Origin: Fontisubflavum oceani
GTDB lineage: Bacteria > Pseudomonadota > Alphaproteobacteria > Rhodobacterales > Rhodobacteraceae
NCBI RefSeq assembly: GCF_030407165.1
Contig: NZ_CP129111.1
Span: 434,001 to 498,000 of the forward strand
DNA: 64,000 nucleotides
Direction: 5' to 3'
Part shown: positions 43,135 to 52,228 of the stretch, one piece after another
How positions within the stretch are numbered: position 1 is the stretch's first letter
How the letters are laid out: each line of letters begins with the position of its first letter
Position numbers and translations under genes: made by a program
Notes under the pieces: generated by a model
Databases searched by the model: none
What the model saw: the letters and a program-made list of their open reading frames with translations, nothing else
Told to the model about the DNA's origin: nothing

Positions 43135-44706
43135 TTGCATAGCCCCAAATTGCACCCTAGCCTCGCCAAAGTAAGCGGGGCTTTTCTTTTGATCACATTC
43201 GACATCTTCCAATTTCTGTTTGGCGGCGTGAATTGGCTGTTCTCCGGCCCTTTTCTGCTTTGGCTTCTGTTGAGTTTCGCCACGCCCTACGGACGCATTT
43301 GGAAAAACGAAGCCGACCGGAAACGCATCGTCGGATTCCTAGCGCAAGATCGTGGCAAGACACGCTATGCCCGAGTCATGCGCCGCAGTCTTGACTGGAT
43401 CGACGCGCGGCTTTCGGCGCCGGAACAGGCCGCCGAGTTGCCGGCCTGGCGCGTAGCCTGGAGCCAGACCCTGCTAATGGTTGTATCGGGACTGGCCGTC
43501 TTTTACCCGCTGGCCGCATTGGTCGTGCAATGGCTGACTGCTGGGCCGATTACTTTTGGCACGATCGAGGTGTTCGCCGCAGGAACGCAATGGGATCGCG
43601 GGGTCATCGCTGCAATACACTTGGCGGCCGTGACCCTTTGTATCATCGGTGGCGTGATAAAATCGCGGCTGCGCTTTGCATTGTTTCTTGCCGCAGCCTT
43701 GATTTTGTATCTGCCGCTTTTGGCCCCCGAGGCCTTGAGGCTCAGCGCCGAGAACACCGTCGCCGTGGTATTAGTAGCAACATTCGCAGTCGCACTCTCG
43801 GGCGCAGTCACAGTCGCAGTCGCACTCACAGCCACATTCGCATTCGCATTCGCAGTCGCATTCACCGTCGCACTCTCAGTCGCATTCTCAGTCGCAGTCG
43901 CATTCGCAGGCGCATTCGCATTCGCAGGCGCATTCGCATTCGCAGGCGCATTCGCAGTCGCAGGCGCAGGCGCAGTCGCAGGCGCAGTCGCGGTCACGGA
44001 CCTCGAACGGCGGCGGGGCCCAACACCTGTGTTCCGGTTGCTGTTTTCATGCGCGCTTTTGGCTTTTCTGAGTGTCGCAATTGGCCTCGGCTTTCCCCGC
44101 AATGGGGCGGCGTTCGCCGCCCAGGCCTATGTCATCCTGTTCTTTGGCGCATTCCCACTTCTGAACCTTCTGGCCGATTTTGCATCTATCGGGTTGACCC
44201 GGCATTTGCTGCGGCGCGGGGTTGAGGCCTGGGCGCCGGGACGCGCGCTCTGGGACCTGCTCGGCGGCATGGCTATCTTTGCGCTTCTGGGTATGGCGAT
44301 GATTTCCTGGGTGCATTTCGTGCGCTTCCCCGATGGTCAGGCGCTGTTCGACCTGCCGGGATTTTTCGACGATATGGCGCACGGCCAGGGCAGCTATGGG
44401 TGGTTGGGTTTCATGCTCCTGACAACGCTTTTGCCGACGTTGCTGCACCTCGCCATCGGGGTACTGACGCTTGGACTGTCGTACCCGGCATGGGTGCGCG
44501 CGCCGATTGCCCACCTATTGGCGGAAGGCGAACACAGCGACACCGCCGGCTGGTTGGGCAGCCTGCTCTTTTGCGCGTTGATCACGCTGTCGGTCTGGGT
44601 GGTTGTGGTGCTGGTCACTCTGGGCCTGCGGCTTGATCAAGGCTGGATGCTAGACCAGATTGTGAACGGCTTTGCCGCCTATGCCCAGTTGATTGGCGCG
44701 ATATGA
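43135..44706 (+). CDS. Membrane protein with dipeptide-repeat segment
   Basis: A 523-residue integral membrane protein of unknown family. It has hydrophobic helices near residues 22-50, a cytoplasmic-looking stretch with RKRIVGFLAQDRGKTRYARVMRRSLDWIDAR, further helices, then a run of about 75 residues (about 214-287) made of Ala-Phe, Ala-Val, Ala-Leu and Ala-Gly pairs encoded by GCA-xxC hexamers, and a second half with about five more helices. The TTG start at 43135 is weak; a later start near the first helix is possible. No neighbour suggests a function. Confidence 0.7.
   Translation: MHSPKLHPSLAKVSGAFLLITFDIFQFLFGGVNWLFSGPFLLWLLLSFATPYGRIWKNEADRKRIVGFLAQDRGKTRYARVMRRSLDWIDARLSAPEQAAELPAWRVAWSQTLLMVVSGLAVFYPLAALVVQWLTAGPITFGTIEVFAAGTQWDRGVIAAIHLAAVTLCIIGGVIKSRLRFALFLAAALILYLPLLAPEALRLSAENTVAVVLVATFAVALSGAVTVAVALTATFAFAFAVAFTVALSVAFSVAVAFAGAFAFAGAFAFAGAFAVAGAGAVAGAVAVTDLERRRGPTPVFRLLFSCALLAFLSVAIGLGFPRNGAAFAAQAYVILFFGAFPLLNLLADFASIGLTRHLLRRGVEAWAPGRALWDLLGGMAIFALLGMAMISWVHFVRFPDGQALFDLPGFFDDMAHGQGSYGWLGFMLLTTLLPTLLHLAIGVLTLGLSYPAWVRAPIAHLLAEGEHSDTAGWLGSLLFCALITLSVWVVVVLVTLGLRLDQGWMLDQIVNGFAAYAQLIGAI
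43777..43996 (+). repeat. Hexanucleotide repeat tract inside a membrane protein
   Basis: About 36 six-base units, mostly GCATTC, GCAGTC and GCAGGC with ACA/TCA variants, run in frame through the membrane protein gene and encode alternating alanine with phenylalanine, valine, leucine or glycine. The 18-base unit GCATTCGCATTCGCAGGC occurs twice in tandem at 43912-43947, flanked by shortened copies. Such tracts change length by slippage in multiples of six, keeping the frame while altering the length of a hydrophobic segment. Confidence 0.9.
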
Positions 44707-44756
44707 GACATTTGTTGAAGATGCGTACGCGCCGTGCCGGTTTGTGAGGCACAGGA

Positions 44757-45239
44757 TCAGCGGCAATCCCGCCTGATCTCACGGTCCAACAGACCGGTTT
44801 CGACCAACATGCAACGGTTGCGCGCCTCGTAGTAATAACCGCGCGCATACCAGCCGACCGCCGTGTCGTAATCGCCATCCGAGAGCAGCCAAGCGCCACG
44901 CAGGTAGCGCACGGCGTAGCGCAGATTGGTTTCCGCATCGAGCAGTTCGGAGGCCGGACCGCGATGCCCCATGGTGCGCGCGGTCTGCGGCAGGATTTGC
45001 ATCATCCCGTAATAGGGGCCGTTCCGCGCGGCCGGTCGATAGTCGCTTTCGCGCTGGATGACGCGGTGAACCAAGGCCGCCGGCACGTCGTTGCGGGCCG
45101 CGTATTCATTGACCAAGGCTCGGATTTCCGGGGTCTCATTGGGGTAAAGCGGCGGTTCCTGCCCGGTGATAGTGGCCGGGCCACGGCCACAGGTGGCAAC
45201 GAGAGACAGAAGCGCGAGGATCAGGATAACACGGGTCAT
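44757..45239 (-). CDS. Lytic transglycosylase
   Basis: A 160-residue exported murein-cleaving enzyme of the SLT family (MltE/Slt-type). The start MTRVILILALLSLVATCGRGP looks like a lipoprotein or signal sequence with a cysteine at residue 17, though the lipobox (LVATC) is imperfect. The catalytic glutamate lies in VIQRESDYRPAARNG, followed by GMMQILPQTARTMG and YLRGAWLLSDGDYDTAVGWYARG, the standard SLT motifs. It is convergent with the repeat-containing membrane protein. Confidence 0.9.
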   Translation of the reverse strand: MTRVILILALLSLVATCGRGPATITGQEPPLYPNETPEIRALVNEYAARNDVPAALVHRVIQRESDYRPAARNGPYYGMMQILPQTARTMGHRGPASELLDAETNLRYAVRYLRGAWLLSDGDYDTAVGWYARGYYYEARNRCMLVETGLLDREIRRDCR

Positions 45240-45309
45240 GCCCCGCGCCTTAGCCGAGTGCCATCGTTCTGGCCAGAAACAATCTTGTGGGGCGGCGGCG
45301 GCCCGCCGA

Positions 45310-47343
45310 TCAATCGAAGAGACGGCGCAATTGCTCTTCCGCCTGTTCGCGCAGCCGTTGCTCCAAGGCGTCCTCAACCTCCTCCTGGCTTTGACCCTCT
45401 TGGATGTCGAGGCCCAACGCGTCGCTGGCCTGATCACGGATGCTTTGCTCCAACCGCTCTTGTTCCTCTGCCAGACGCGCACGGGCCTCGGCTTCCAGGC
45501 GTTCGCGCTCTTCGGCCAGTTCCTGTTCGGCGATAAACGCCAGATCGGGGCGGAAGCTGAGATCGGCCCAGGGCCCGGTGATCAGAAGCGGCACGGAAAT
45601 CCCACCACTGCCATCGGCCCCCTGCATCACCCCGGGGATGACACGGTAATTGAGGGTCTGTGCGCCGATATCGGCCTCCCCAGCCCCAGTGACCTGCCCC
45701 CAGGGTGCCGCCAGCACCAGGTCGTCGTTCTGGAGTACGCCCGAGGTGATCGCAAAGCTGGCATTGAGGCTGTCGAACACCGTCCGTTGCCCCTCGCCCT
45801 GGAAGGAGGGGTCGAAGTTGCGGATCATACCCGCCAAATCGAAGCCCAGGATTGCGCCTTGGCCAAATTGCACTTGGCCGGCGCCCTCGAGGCTTTGCAT
45901 CAAGCTGGCGACATCATTGCCAACGCCGAGGACATTGATTGCCAGATCGCCACGCCCCTCGAGCCGGTCATATCCCGCCAATTCTTCCATCAACGGGCGC
46001 AGCGACACATCGCGAAACGCCAGATCGGCGCGCGTCGAGAGGCCGCCGCGGCCATTGACCACAACCGTCCCGCTCATCGCGCCGTCATAGGCGCCGACCC
46101 GGCGAAACTCCAAGACCAGTCGGCCTTGGTCGAGCCGGGCGAGAAGATCAACGCCATCCAAATTGGCCAGGCCCAGATCGAGGCGCGCAAGTGCCAGTGT
46201 GATCTCGGCATCCAGGGCAAAGAGCCCGCTCACATCAATCGGGTCACGGGGCCAGCCGCCGGTTGTAGCGCCGTCGCTGGACCCGCCCTCTGTTTGCTCG
46301 CCTTGCGCACCACCGGTCAGTGCACTCAGATTCCACTCCTCCCCCTGGATTGCCCCGCGCAAGCTGGGGCGATCCTCACCGGGAAGGAGATCGAGATTGG
46401 CGGTCAGCACATGATCATCGAGTGTGAGGCGGCCTTGCCGGAGATGCATCGAGCCCTCGCTGGCCAGGGTCACATCACCCGCCACGGCAATTCGATCCCG
46501 ACCGAGGCCATACGGCAAATCCGGTGCTGGCTGGCCGATCACCGCCAGAAGCGGCCCGAGATCCTGCGCCTCGAAATTCAGTTGCCCGTCCATTGCCGGG
46601 CTGAGCCCTGCGCGCCCGTCAAACGCGGCGCTGCCGCCGTCCCACTCCAAAGAGAGCGTCAACGGGCGCACCTCGCCCTCCAAAAGCGCGGCAATGCCAT
46701 CAATGCTGGCCTCAAACGCAATCTCGCTGCCATTGACCACACTGCTGGCCTCGAGGCTGCCCCGGCCACCGGCCTCGGGCAGGCGCAGAGTAAGGTCCAA
46801 GTCTTCTGCGCGCAGGTCTTGGCCGCTGGCTTGGTCAAGATAGCGCAGATTGGCGTTCCGGATTTCGGCGGCGTCAAAACCGAGCGTGCTGAGGAGTCCG
46901 CCGCCGCTCGATGCCTCCCCCGAAGTGGGGTCCGTGGGGGTCGTCTCGGTCACGCCGTCTTCGCCGAAATCCCAGTTCGCCCGGCCATCTGCAGCACGGA
47001 TAAGAGTGATCTCGGGGGCGTCGAGCACGGCCTCTTCAAGGCGGATTTCCCCGGACAGGAGCGCAGACCAACTGACCCCCACTGTCACCGACTCCGCTGA
47101 GAGTAAGCTGCCCTCGTCAAGCCAGTCCGGGTTGCCGATCTCCAAGCCTTCCACCCGCGCGCCCAAATGCGGGATCAACGTAGGTCGGATGCGCCCGGTG
47201 ACCGCGACCCGTCGGTCGGTGGCCTGCTCCAACCGGTCGGTGACCAGCGCCGCAATCCGCTCCGTCGGGATTGCCAAAAGCGACCCCATGGCGATCAGGC
47301 CGAGCACCACAAGCGCGAAAACTGTCCGAATGACCCACCGCAT
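45310..47343 (-). CDS. AsmA family protein
   Basis: A 677-residue inner-membrane-anchored periplasmic protein. One N-terminal helix (VIRTVFALVVLGLIAMGSLLAI) is followed by the AsmA N-domain (RIAALVTDRLEQATDRRVAVTGRIRPTLIPHLGARVEGLEI in outline, residues about 29-70), a long beta-rich body, the AsmA C-domain (FRDVSLRPLMEELAGYDRLEGRGDLAINVLG and LVLAAPWGQVTGAGEADIG), and a charged, glutamate/arginine-rich coiled tail. AsmA-like proteins bridge membranes and move phospholipids. The last 75 residues (ERERLEAEARARLAEEQE...) form a predicted coiled coil. Confidence 0.9.
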   Translation of the reverse strand: MRWVIRTVFALVVLGLIAMGSLLAIPTERIAALVTDRLEQATDRRVAVTGRIRPTLIPHLGARVEGLEIGNPDWLDEGSLLSAESVTVGVSWSALLSGEIRLEEAVLDAPEITLIRAADGRANWDFGEDGVTETTPTDPTSGEASSGGGLLSTLGFDAAEIRNANLRYLDQASGQDLRAEDLDLTLRLPEAGGRGSLEASSVVNGSEIAFEASIDGIAALLEGEVRPLTLSLEWDGGSAAFDGRAGLSPAMDGQLNFEAQDLGPLLAVIGQPAPDLPYGLGRDRIAVAGDVTLASEGSMHLRQGRLTLDDHVLTANLDLLPGEDRPSLRGAIQGEEWNLSALTGGAQGEQTEGGSSDGATTGGWPRDPIDVSGLFALDAEITLALARLDLGLANLDGVDLLARLDQGRLVLEFRRVGAYDGAMSGTVVVNGRGGLSTRADLAFRDVSLRPLMEELAGYDRLEGRGDLAINVLGVGNDVASLMQSLEGAGQVQFGQGAILGFDLAGMIRNFDPSFQGEGQRTVFDSLNASFAITSGVLQNDDLVLAAPWGQVTGAGEADIGAQTLNYRVIPGVMQGADGSGGISVPLLITGPWADLSFRPDLAFIAEQELAEERERLEAEARARLAEEQERLEQSIRDQASDALGLDIQEGQSQEEVEDALEQRLREQAEEQLRRLFD

Positions 47344-47840
47344 AAAACGCCGCCTCCTCTTTTGCCCGAAGACTAGCCCGATGTGGCCCAGCCGAACAGT
47401 CCCTGCCCTCAGCTTGCAGGGGGAAATTCAGGCGAAACTGCTAGGCACATCGGTGTACTATTTCGCGCTTCAAAGTTGGGGTAAGGTGCGACACGCAAAC
47501 TTCCAGATACGCTCCACATGGCGTATCTGGAAGTGTTTCAGATGATTCTTTTTCGTTTGTCCGAAGTCTGCTGCTTGGACGGTGCCTTGAGGCGGTACGA
47601 ACAGCCTTTGTCTATTGCTCAAAGTGACTGACGGTGTTGAGGCGTCGCCTGCTCGGCCGTTGGAGGCGGAGGCACGTCAGGCCGACCATATCTTTGCAGC
47701 ACCGTTCCTGACCACACTTGCAGCTGCTAAAGTGCGGTCTACGCGGGCATGGATGTCTTCTTGGCGCTAGACGCTTGCTGACCGACTATACTGACGATCT
47801 CTGTTGGCCATCGAATGACGAGAGTGCAGCTTTCTTACAA
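47344..47840. other. Gene-poor stretch with a perfect hairpin
   Basis: No supported gene lies in these 497 bases. They contain a perfect inverted repeat: ACTTCCAGATACGC (47499-47512) and GCGTATCTGGAAGT (47521-47534) with an 8-base loop. On the plus strand the stem is followed within about 20 bases by TTCTTTTT. GC content looks lower than in the surrounding genes. The sequence after the hairpin has short open frames in several phases but no recognisable product; it may be decayed DNA linked to the sulfotransferase patch. Confidence 0.5.
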
Positions 47841-48551
47841 TCACAGTTGGCCAGCTGCGTATTTACGTGCAAGCCACCGACCGACAATGTGGCTCAACGG
47901 GCCGATAGAGCCAGCAGGTCCCGGCGAATCATAGCCGAGCACCCGATAGTCTTCTCGATAGAACAAGGCGACCAGAGCCCTATCTTTGTTTGAGGGCTTC
48001 ACATTTTTTGACGCCGCTCTTTTCTCGTGGCCAATTGTCAGACCGCGTCCGATAGGCAATGTGTCGGTGAGCCAGTCACGGACCTTTTCCATGCCGTCCT
48101 CAAGTCGGAAGACCTTTGTTTCTTGGTCGATATAAAGGTGTTGTGGCCGAAAGTGGCCGTCCATGAAATTGGGGTCCGCTTCATATGCAGCAAGACAGAT
48201 GCGCAGCCAGCGCGAAAAGCCAATCCGCCCAAGGAGCTTTCGCCGCCAGTTGCGCTGTGACTGATATCGATACTCGCTCACGATCCGTGCCATTGGATCG
48301 CGCACGATAACGAAGCGAAGTGTATCCGGCGAGATTTGATCGCAAACCTCGGGCAGGGTTCGATGCTGCGGCGAAACGCGGTTCTGCGGATCAAGATGAC
48401 CGCCTTTTCGACGCCATTTTTGAGTCCATCCGTTATCAAGCAATTCAACGGATTCAGCGTGTGGCGTCAGAAACTCTTCAACAGAAGAACCACCAGTTTT
48501 GGGTATGTGCCCAAAAAAGACAGATCGGTCGGCGAAATGAAACAACGGCAT
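47841..48551 (-). CDS. Sulfotransferase family protein
   Basis: A 236-residue protein with the PAPS 5'-phosphosulfate-binding loop near the start (FFGHIPKTGGSSVEEF, residues about 12-27) and the 3'-phosphate-binding VIVRDPMARIVSEYRY near residue 82-97, the pattern of the sulfotransferase family 2 (carbohydrate) group. No signal peptide is seen. It probably sulfates a surface polysaccharide. It lies in a gene-poor patch with seemingly lower GC than its neighbours, suggesting acquisition by transfer. Confidence 0.85.
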   Translation of the reverse strand: MPLFHFADRSVFFGHIPKTGGSSVEEFLTPHAESVELLDNGWTQKWRRKGGHLDPQNRVSPQHRTLPEVCDQISPDTLRFVIVRDPMARIVSEYRYQSQRNWRRKLLGRIGFSRWLRICLAAYEADPNFMDGHFRPQHLYIDQETKVFRLEDGMEKVRDWLTDTLPIGRGLTIGHEKRAASKNVKPSNKDRALVALFYREDYRVLGYDSPGPAGSIGPLSHIVGRWLARKYAAGQL

Positions 48552-48992
48552 AGGGTTTCACTAGCAGCTATTGTGAAGCGAGCAAGAAGCAATTGGTAAG
48601 CATTATGGCCGTACTTGGCTACGTCAAGTCGCTAAAATGAAACAAGAAGACGGTCGCACATGACCCCAAGCAGGCCTTTTTCAAAGTCAGAAGCAGACGG
48701 GCGGCGCACTCTCGTTAAGATGTTTCGCAGCGAGGAAGACCTAGACGAGTTGCGACGCCTAATGGAATAGGCCGTGATCCACTGCGAGATCACAATGACC
48801 GAGAAGTCGAAGTGCTGGAAGGCGCCTAGTTCAAGTCGACTGGTGGCCTTATTGTCCTGAGTACGGCAGCATACATTGCGCCGTGGCCATGACCCCCTTC
48901 GGAAGATATCGCCCCCGTCCGCCAAGCGCGGCGCATGCCTGTGGCGCGTTGGCCGATTGGGCGATAGTTTCGGCGGAGATACGGAGGCGCGG
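48552..48992. other. Intergenic stretch with one tiny open frame
   Basis: These 441 bases separate the sulfotransferase from the VOC gene. The only thing noted is an open frame of 36 codons on the plus strand (48660-48770), reading MTPSRPFSKSEADGRR then MFRSEEDLDELRRLME before a stop. It has no good ribosome-binding site and no recognised family; the end looks like a plausible helical tail, so it may be the remnant of a lost gene. Otherwise I see no promoter, RNA or repeat that I can support. Confidence 0.3.
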
Positions 48993-49607
48993 ATGCTGAC
49001 ATTGGACCATATCGCGATTGCTTGCGCCGATTTGACGGTGGGGGCCGCCTGGGCTGAGACGGCTTTCGGCGTGCCGCTGGCGCCCGGCGGCGTGCATCGG
49101 GAGATGGGCACGCATAATCGGCTGCTGTCACTTGGCCCCGAGGAATATCTCGAGGTCATCGCGATCAACCCCGATGCGCCCGGACCGGCGCAGCCCCGAT
49201 GGTTCGATCTGGACGATTTCGCGGGCCCCACACGCCCGCGGGCCTGGATCGCCCGAGTGCCTGACCTCGACGCAGCACGCGCTGCCGCGCCAGACGGTGT
49301 CGGGGTGCCTTGGTCGCTCGCGCGCGCTGATCTGCGTTGGCGGATGGCGGTGCCGCAGGATGGCAAACTGCCCTTCGACGCCCTGTTCCCCGCCTTGATC
49401 GAATGGGAGGGAGAGGCGCATCCGGCCCCGCGCCTGCCCGATCACGGTGTGCGGCTGACCAAACTCATCCTGGCCCATCCAGACGCAGAGGCTTTGCGCG
49501 CGGCGCTTGCCCCGCTATCTGACGATCCCAGGCTAGAGGTGATCGCCGCCGAAACGCCGTATCTGAGCGTCGTGTTTGATACCCCAAACGGCCCGCTCAC
49601 CCTATGA
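48993..49607 (+). CDS. VOC/glyoxalase-like protein
   Basis: A 204-residue protein of the vicinal-oxygen-chelate superfamily, Glyoxalase_3 type. It begins LTLDHIAIACADLTVGAAWAE, with the first metal-ligand histidine in DHIAIAC, and has GTHNRLLSLGPEEYLEVIAIN, where histidine and glutamate usually complete the site. The substrate is unknown. The ATG at 48993 has GGAGG five bases upstream; the longer frame before it is non-coding. It overlaps the following acetyltransferase gene by four bases (ATGA). Confidence 0.85.
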   Translation: MLTLDHIAIACADLTVGAAWAETAFGVPLAPGGVHREMGTHNRLLSLGPEEYLEVIAINPDAPGPAQPRWFDLDDFAGPTRPRAWIARVPDLDAARAAAPDGVGVPWSLARADLRWRMAVPQDGKLPFDALFPALIEWEGEAHPAPRLPDHGVRLTKLILAHPDAEALRAALAPLSDDPRLEVIAAETPYLSVVFDTPNGPLTL

Positions 49608-50074
49608 TCCGCTCGGCCTCGCCCATCGACGCGCCCGCGATTGCGGATATCTGGAACCGCATCATCCGCGACACGGTGATGACCTTCACAACAGCGGAGA
49701 AAACCGCGAACGGCCTGGCGACGGCAATGGAAACGCAGCCATTCTTCGTCAGCGAGGCCGAAGGCGTCATCACCGGGTTTGCCACCTATGCGCAGTTCCG
49801 CCCAGGGCCAGGCTATGCCTTCACCGTCGAGCACTCGATCCATATTGCCGATCACGCCCGCGGGCGGGGTCTGGGCCGAGCGCTGATGGGGGTTCTGGAG
49901 GATCACGCGCGGGTCCAAGGCATGCATTCGATGATCGCCGGGATCTCGGGCGAGAACCCGTTCGGCGTGTCGTTTCATACGGCTCTTGGCTATGTCGAAG
50001 TCGCGCGCCTGCCACAGGTTGGGCAGAAGTTCGGGCGCTGGCACGATCTTGTGCTGATGCAGAAATTTCTCTGA
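49604..50074 (+). CDS. GNAT acetyltransferase, phosphinothricin-type
   Basis: A 156-residue N-acetyltransferase of the PAT/bar-like group. It starts MIRSASPIDAPAIADIWNRIIRDTVMTFTT, has YAFTVEHSIHIADHARGRGLGRALM (the acetyl-CoA loop R-G-x-G-x-A) and NPFGVSFHTALGYVEVARLPQVGQKFGRWHDLVLM, the typical end. It could act on small amino compounds such as methionine sulfoximine analogues; the true substrate is unknown. It is translationally coupled to the VOC gene. Confidence 0.88.
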   Translation: MIRSASPIDAPAIADIWNRIIRDTVMTFTTAEKTANGLATAMETQPFFVSEAEGVITGFATYAQFRPGPGYAFTVEHSIHIADHARGRGLGRALMGVLEDHARVQGMHSMIAGISGENPFGVSFHTALGYVEVARLPQVGQKFGRWHDLVLMQKFL

Positions 50075-50106
50075 CATCCCGGGCGGTTCCGCGCTAAGAG
50101 TCCATC

Positions 50107-50790
50107 ATGTCGATTTGGAGCCGCATATCTGACGCGCTGTCGGCGCTGGCCTCCGGCGAGGGTCTGGGCGCGGTGTTCGACAAACTGCGCACGCCGCCGG
50201 AACGCTCGGTGGCCTTCACCATCGCGGTCATTGCGCTTTCGGCCAAGATGGCCAAGGCCGACGGGCTGGTCACGCGCGACGAGGTGACCGCGTTTCGGGA
50301 CGTGTTCCACGTGCCGCCGGAAGAGGAAGCCGCCGCCGCCCGAGTCTTCAACCTCGCGCGCGAGGACGTGGCCGGGTTTGAGGATTACGCCGCCCGGATC
50401 GCCCGGATGTTTGCCGACGATCCGGCGGTTCTGTCGGATTTGATGGAGGGGCTGTTCCACATCGCTTGCGCGGACGGGCAATACCACCCAAACGAAGATC
50501 AGTTTTTGGAGCGCGTGGCGGAGATTTTCAACATGGCGCCGCGCGATTTCACCTCACTACGTGCCCGCCATGTACCCGATGCCGCGCCTGACCCCTACGT
50601 GGTTCTGGGGGTGGACACGTCGATGCCACTCGGCGAAATTCGCGCGGTCTGGCGGCAACAGGTGCGCGAAACACATCCTGATCAAATGCTGGGCCGGGGC
50701 GTGCCCGAAGAGGCCATTCGCCTGGCGGAACGGCGGATGCAGGCGATCAACGAAGCTTGGGAAGAGATTTCCGCCCATCACGGGAGCTGA
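50107..50790 (+). CDS. TerB/DnaJ-domain co-chaperone-like protein
   Basis: A 227-residue protein with an N-terminal TerB-like helical domain (FTIAVIALSAKMAKADGLVTRDEVTAF, then LFHIACADGQYHPNEDQFL) and a C-terminal J domain (DPYVVLGVDTSMPLGEIRAVWRQQVRETHPDQMLGRGVPEE in outline, about residues 160-225) that contains the HPD tripeptide. This matches DjlA-like proteins but without the membrane helix, so it is a soluble J-protein. It should stimulate DnaK. It precedes the nuclease-family gene by five bases. Confidence 0.88.
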   Translation: MSIWSRISDALSALASGEGLGAVFDKLRTPPERSVAFTIAVIALSAKMAKADGLVTRDEVTAFRDVFHVPPEEEAAAARVFNLAREDVAGFEDYAARIARMFADDPAVLSDLMEGLFHIACADGQYHPNEDQFLERVAEIFNMAPRDFTSLRARHVPDAAPDPYVVLGVDTSMPLGEIRAVWRQQVRETHPDQMLGRGVPEEAIRLAERRMQAINEAWEEISAHHGS

Positions 50791-50795
50791 GCGCA

Positions 50796-51842
50796 ATGCG
50801 GATCGCCACCTATAACGTGGAATGGTTCGCCAATCTCTTCGATGATGAGGGGCGCCTGCTGGAGGATGATGGCTGGTCTGGCCGCCAGGATGTGACCCGC
50901 AACGCCCAAATCGCCGCCCTGGGCTATGTGTTCCAAGTATTGGATGCCGATGCCGTGATGGTGGTGGAAGCACCTGACATCTCGCGCCACCGCAATGGCG
51001 CCAACGCATTGGAAGGGTTTGCCAAGCGGTTTGGCCTGCGCGCGCGCAAAGCGTTGGCGGGATTTTCCAATGAGACGCAGCAAGAGCTGATCTTACTCCA
51101 CGACCCCGATGTGATCGGGGCGCGGCATGATCCGCTTGGGCCCGAGACGGGTAAGAAAGGCGGCCGCGATGCGCCGCGTTTCGACAGCACCTTTCGGATC
51201 GATCTGGATATCGACGCCACCGAAGACCTGGTGCGGTTTTCAAAACCGCCTTTGGAAGCCGCGCTGGAAACACCGCTTGGGCCGATCCGGCTGATCGGCG
51301 TCCATATCAAATCGAAAGCACCGCATGGGGCGCGGGATGATGACGAGTTGATGCGCATCGCGATTGCCAATCGGCGCAAGCAGTTGGCGCAGTGCATCTG
51401 GCTTCGTGCCCGGGTGGAACAGCATTTGGCGGCGAACGATCCGTTGATCGTGTTGGGCGATTTCAATGATGGCCCGGGCCTGGACGAATATGAGAAGAAT
51501 TTTGGCCGCTCCGGGGTCGAGATCGTCTTGGGCAAAGATTTGCCCGCCGAGGCACAGCTTTATGATCCCCATGCCGCCGAGGCGCTGCAAAGCCGGATTG
51601 CGGCGCAGCCCACCACCGCGCGGTTCTATATCGACGACGAAAACCGCTATCTCTCAGCGCTTTTGGACTATGTCATGGTCAGCCCGGGCCTGCGGCCTCA
51701 GGCCAAGCGCTGGCGCATCTGGCATCCGTTCGATGACCCTGTTTGCTGGCACGATGACGCGCTTTGCCGAGCGCTGCTGACCGCGTCGGATCACTTCCCG
51801 GTGGTGCTGGAATTGGCCGAGGCCGCCGCGGTTTCCCCTTAA
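50796..51842 (+). CDS. Endonuclease/exonuclease/phosphatase family protein
   Basis: A 348-residue metal-dependent hydrolase of the EEP fold (DNase I, sphingomyelinase and inositol phosphatase relatives). It begins RIATYNVEWFANLFDDEG with the conserved asparagine, and has VMVVEAPD (metal glutamate), GVHIKSK, IVLGDFNDGPGLDEYEKN and the final SDHFPVVLEL with the catalytic aspartate-histidine. No signal peptide is visible. The substrate is unknown. The ATG at 50796 has GGAG nine bases upstream, six bases after the previous gene. Confidence 0.87.
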   Translation: MRIATYNVEWFANLFDDEGRLLEDDGWSGRQDVTRNAQIAALGYVFQVLDADAVMVVEAPDISRHRNGANALEGFAKRFGLRARKALAGFSNETQQELILLHDPDVIGARHDPLGPETGKKGGRDAPRFDSTFRIDLDIDATEDLVRFSKPPLEAALETPLGPIRLIGVHIKSKAPHGARDDDELMRIAIANRRKQLAQCIWLRARVEQHLAANDPLIVLGDFNDGPGLDEYEKNFGRSGVEIVLGKDLPAEAQLYDPHAAEALQSRIAAQPTTARFYIDDENRYLSALLDYVMVSPGLRPQAKRWRIWHPFDDPVCWHDDALCRALLTASDHFPVVLELAEAAAVSP

Positions 51843-51873
51843 AACAGGGCTGCAAATCGCTTATATTGGCGGC

Positions 51874-52228
51874 ATGAAACAGCTTGCCACAGCCCTGATC
51901 GCCCTGTCTTTGCTCAGCGCGCCAGCCGCCGCAGATGACACGCCCACGCCTGAAAGTGAGTTCAGCGAAGGTCTGGATCTGTTCGCCGAAGCGCGCGCGC
52001 CTGATCATGGAGGGGCTCCGCGAGGAGATGGAGCCGATGTTGGAGGAAATCCAACCGTTCCTAGAGGATGAGATGCTGCCGTTCATGCAAGGCATGGCGG
52101 ACATGATGGATGACATCACCGCCTATCACCCGCCCGAACGGCTGCCCAATGGCGATATCATCATCCGTCGCCGGGATGACGCGCCGGACCTGCCCGAGAT
52201 CGGCGAAGGCGGCGAGGTCGAACTCTAG
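51874..52228 (+). CDS. Small exported acidic protein, one frameshift
   Basis: A protein of about 118 residues with a signal peptide (MKQLATALIALSLLSAPAAA). The frame breaks in the GC-dinucleotide run at 51991-52001: the first frame reaches SEGLDLFAEA, the second continues ARLIMEGLREEMEPMLEEIQ to the end GGEVEL. Corrected, it is an acidic periplasmic protein with methionine-rich amphipathic helices (MLPFMQGMADMMDDI) and NGDIIIRRRDDAPD. Related small proteins, usually annotated as AAA+ family or hypothetical, occur in Rhodobacterales. Function unknown. Confidence 0.7.

Noticed and set aside
43777..43996. Tandem repeats that could look like a CRISPR array.
   Set aside because: Units are 6 bases with no spacers, stay in frame within a long gene and encode Ala-x pairs; no cas genes are present.
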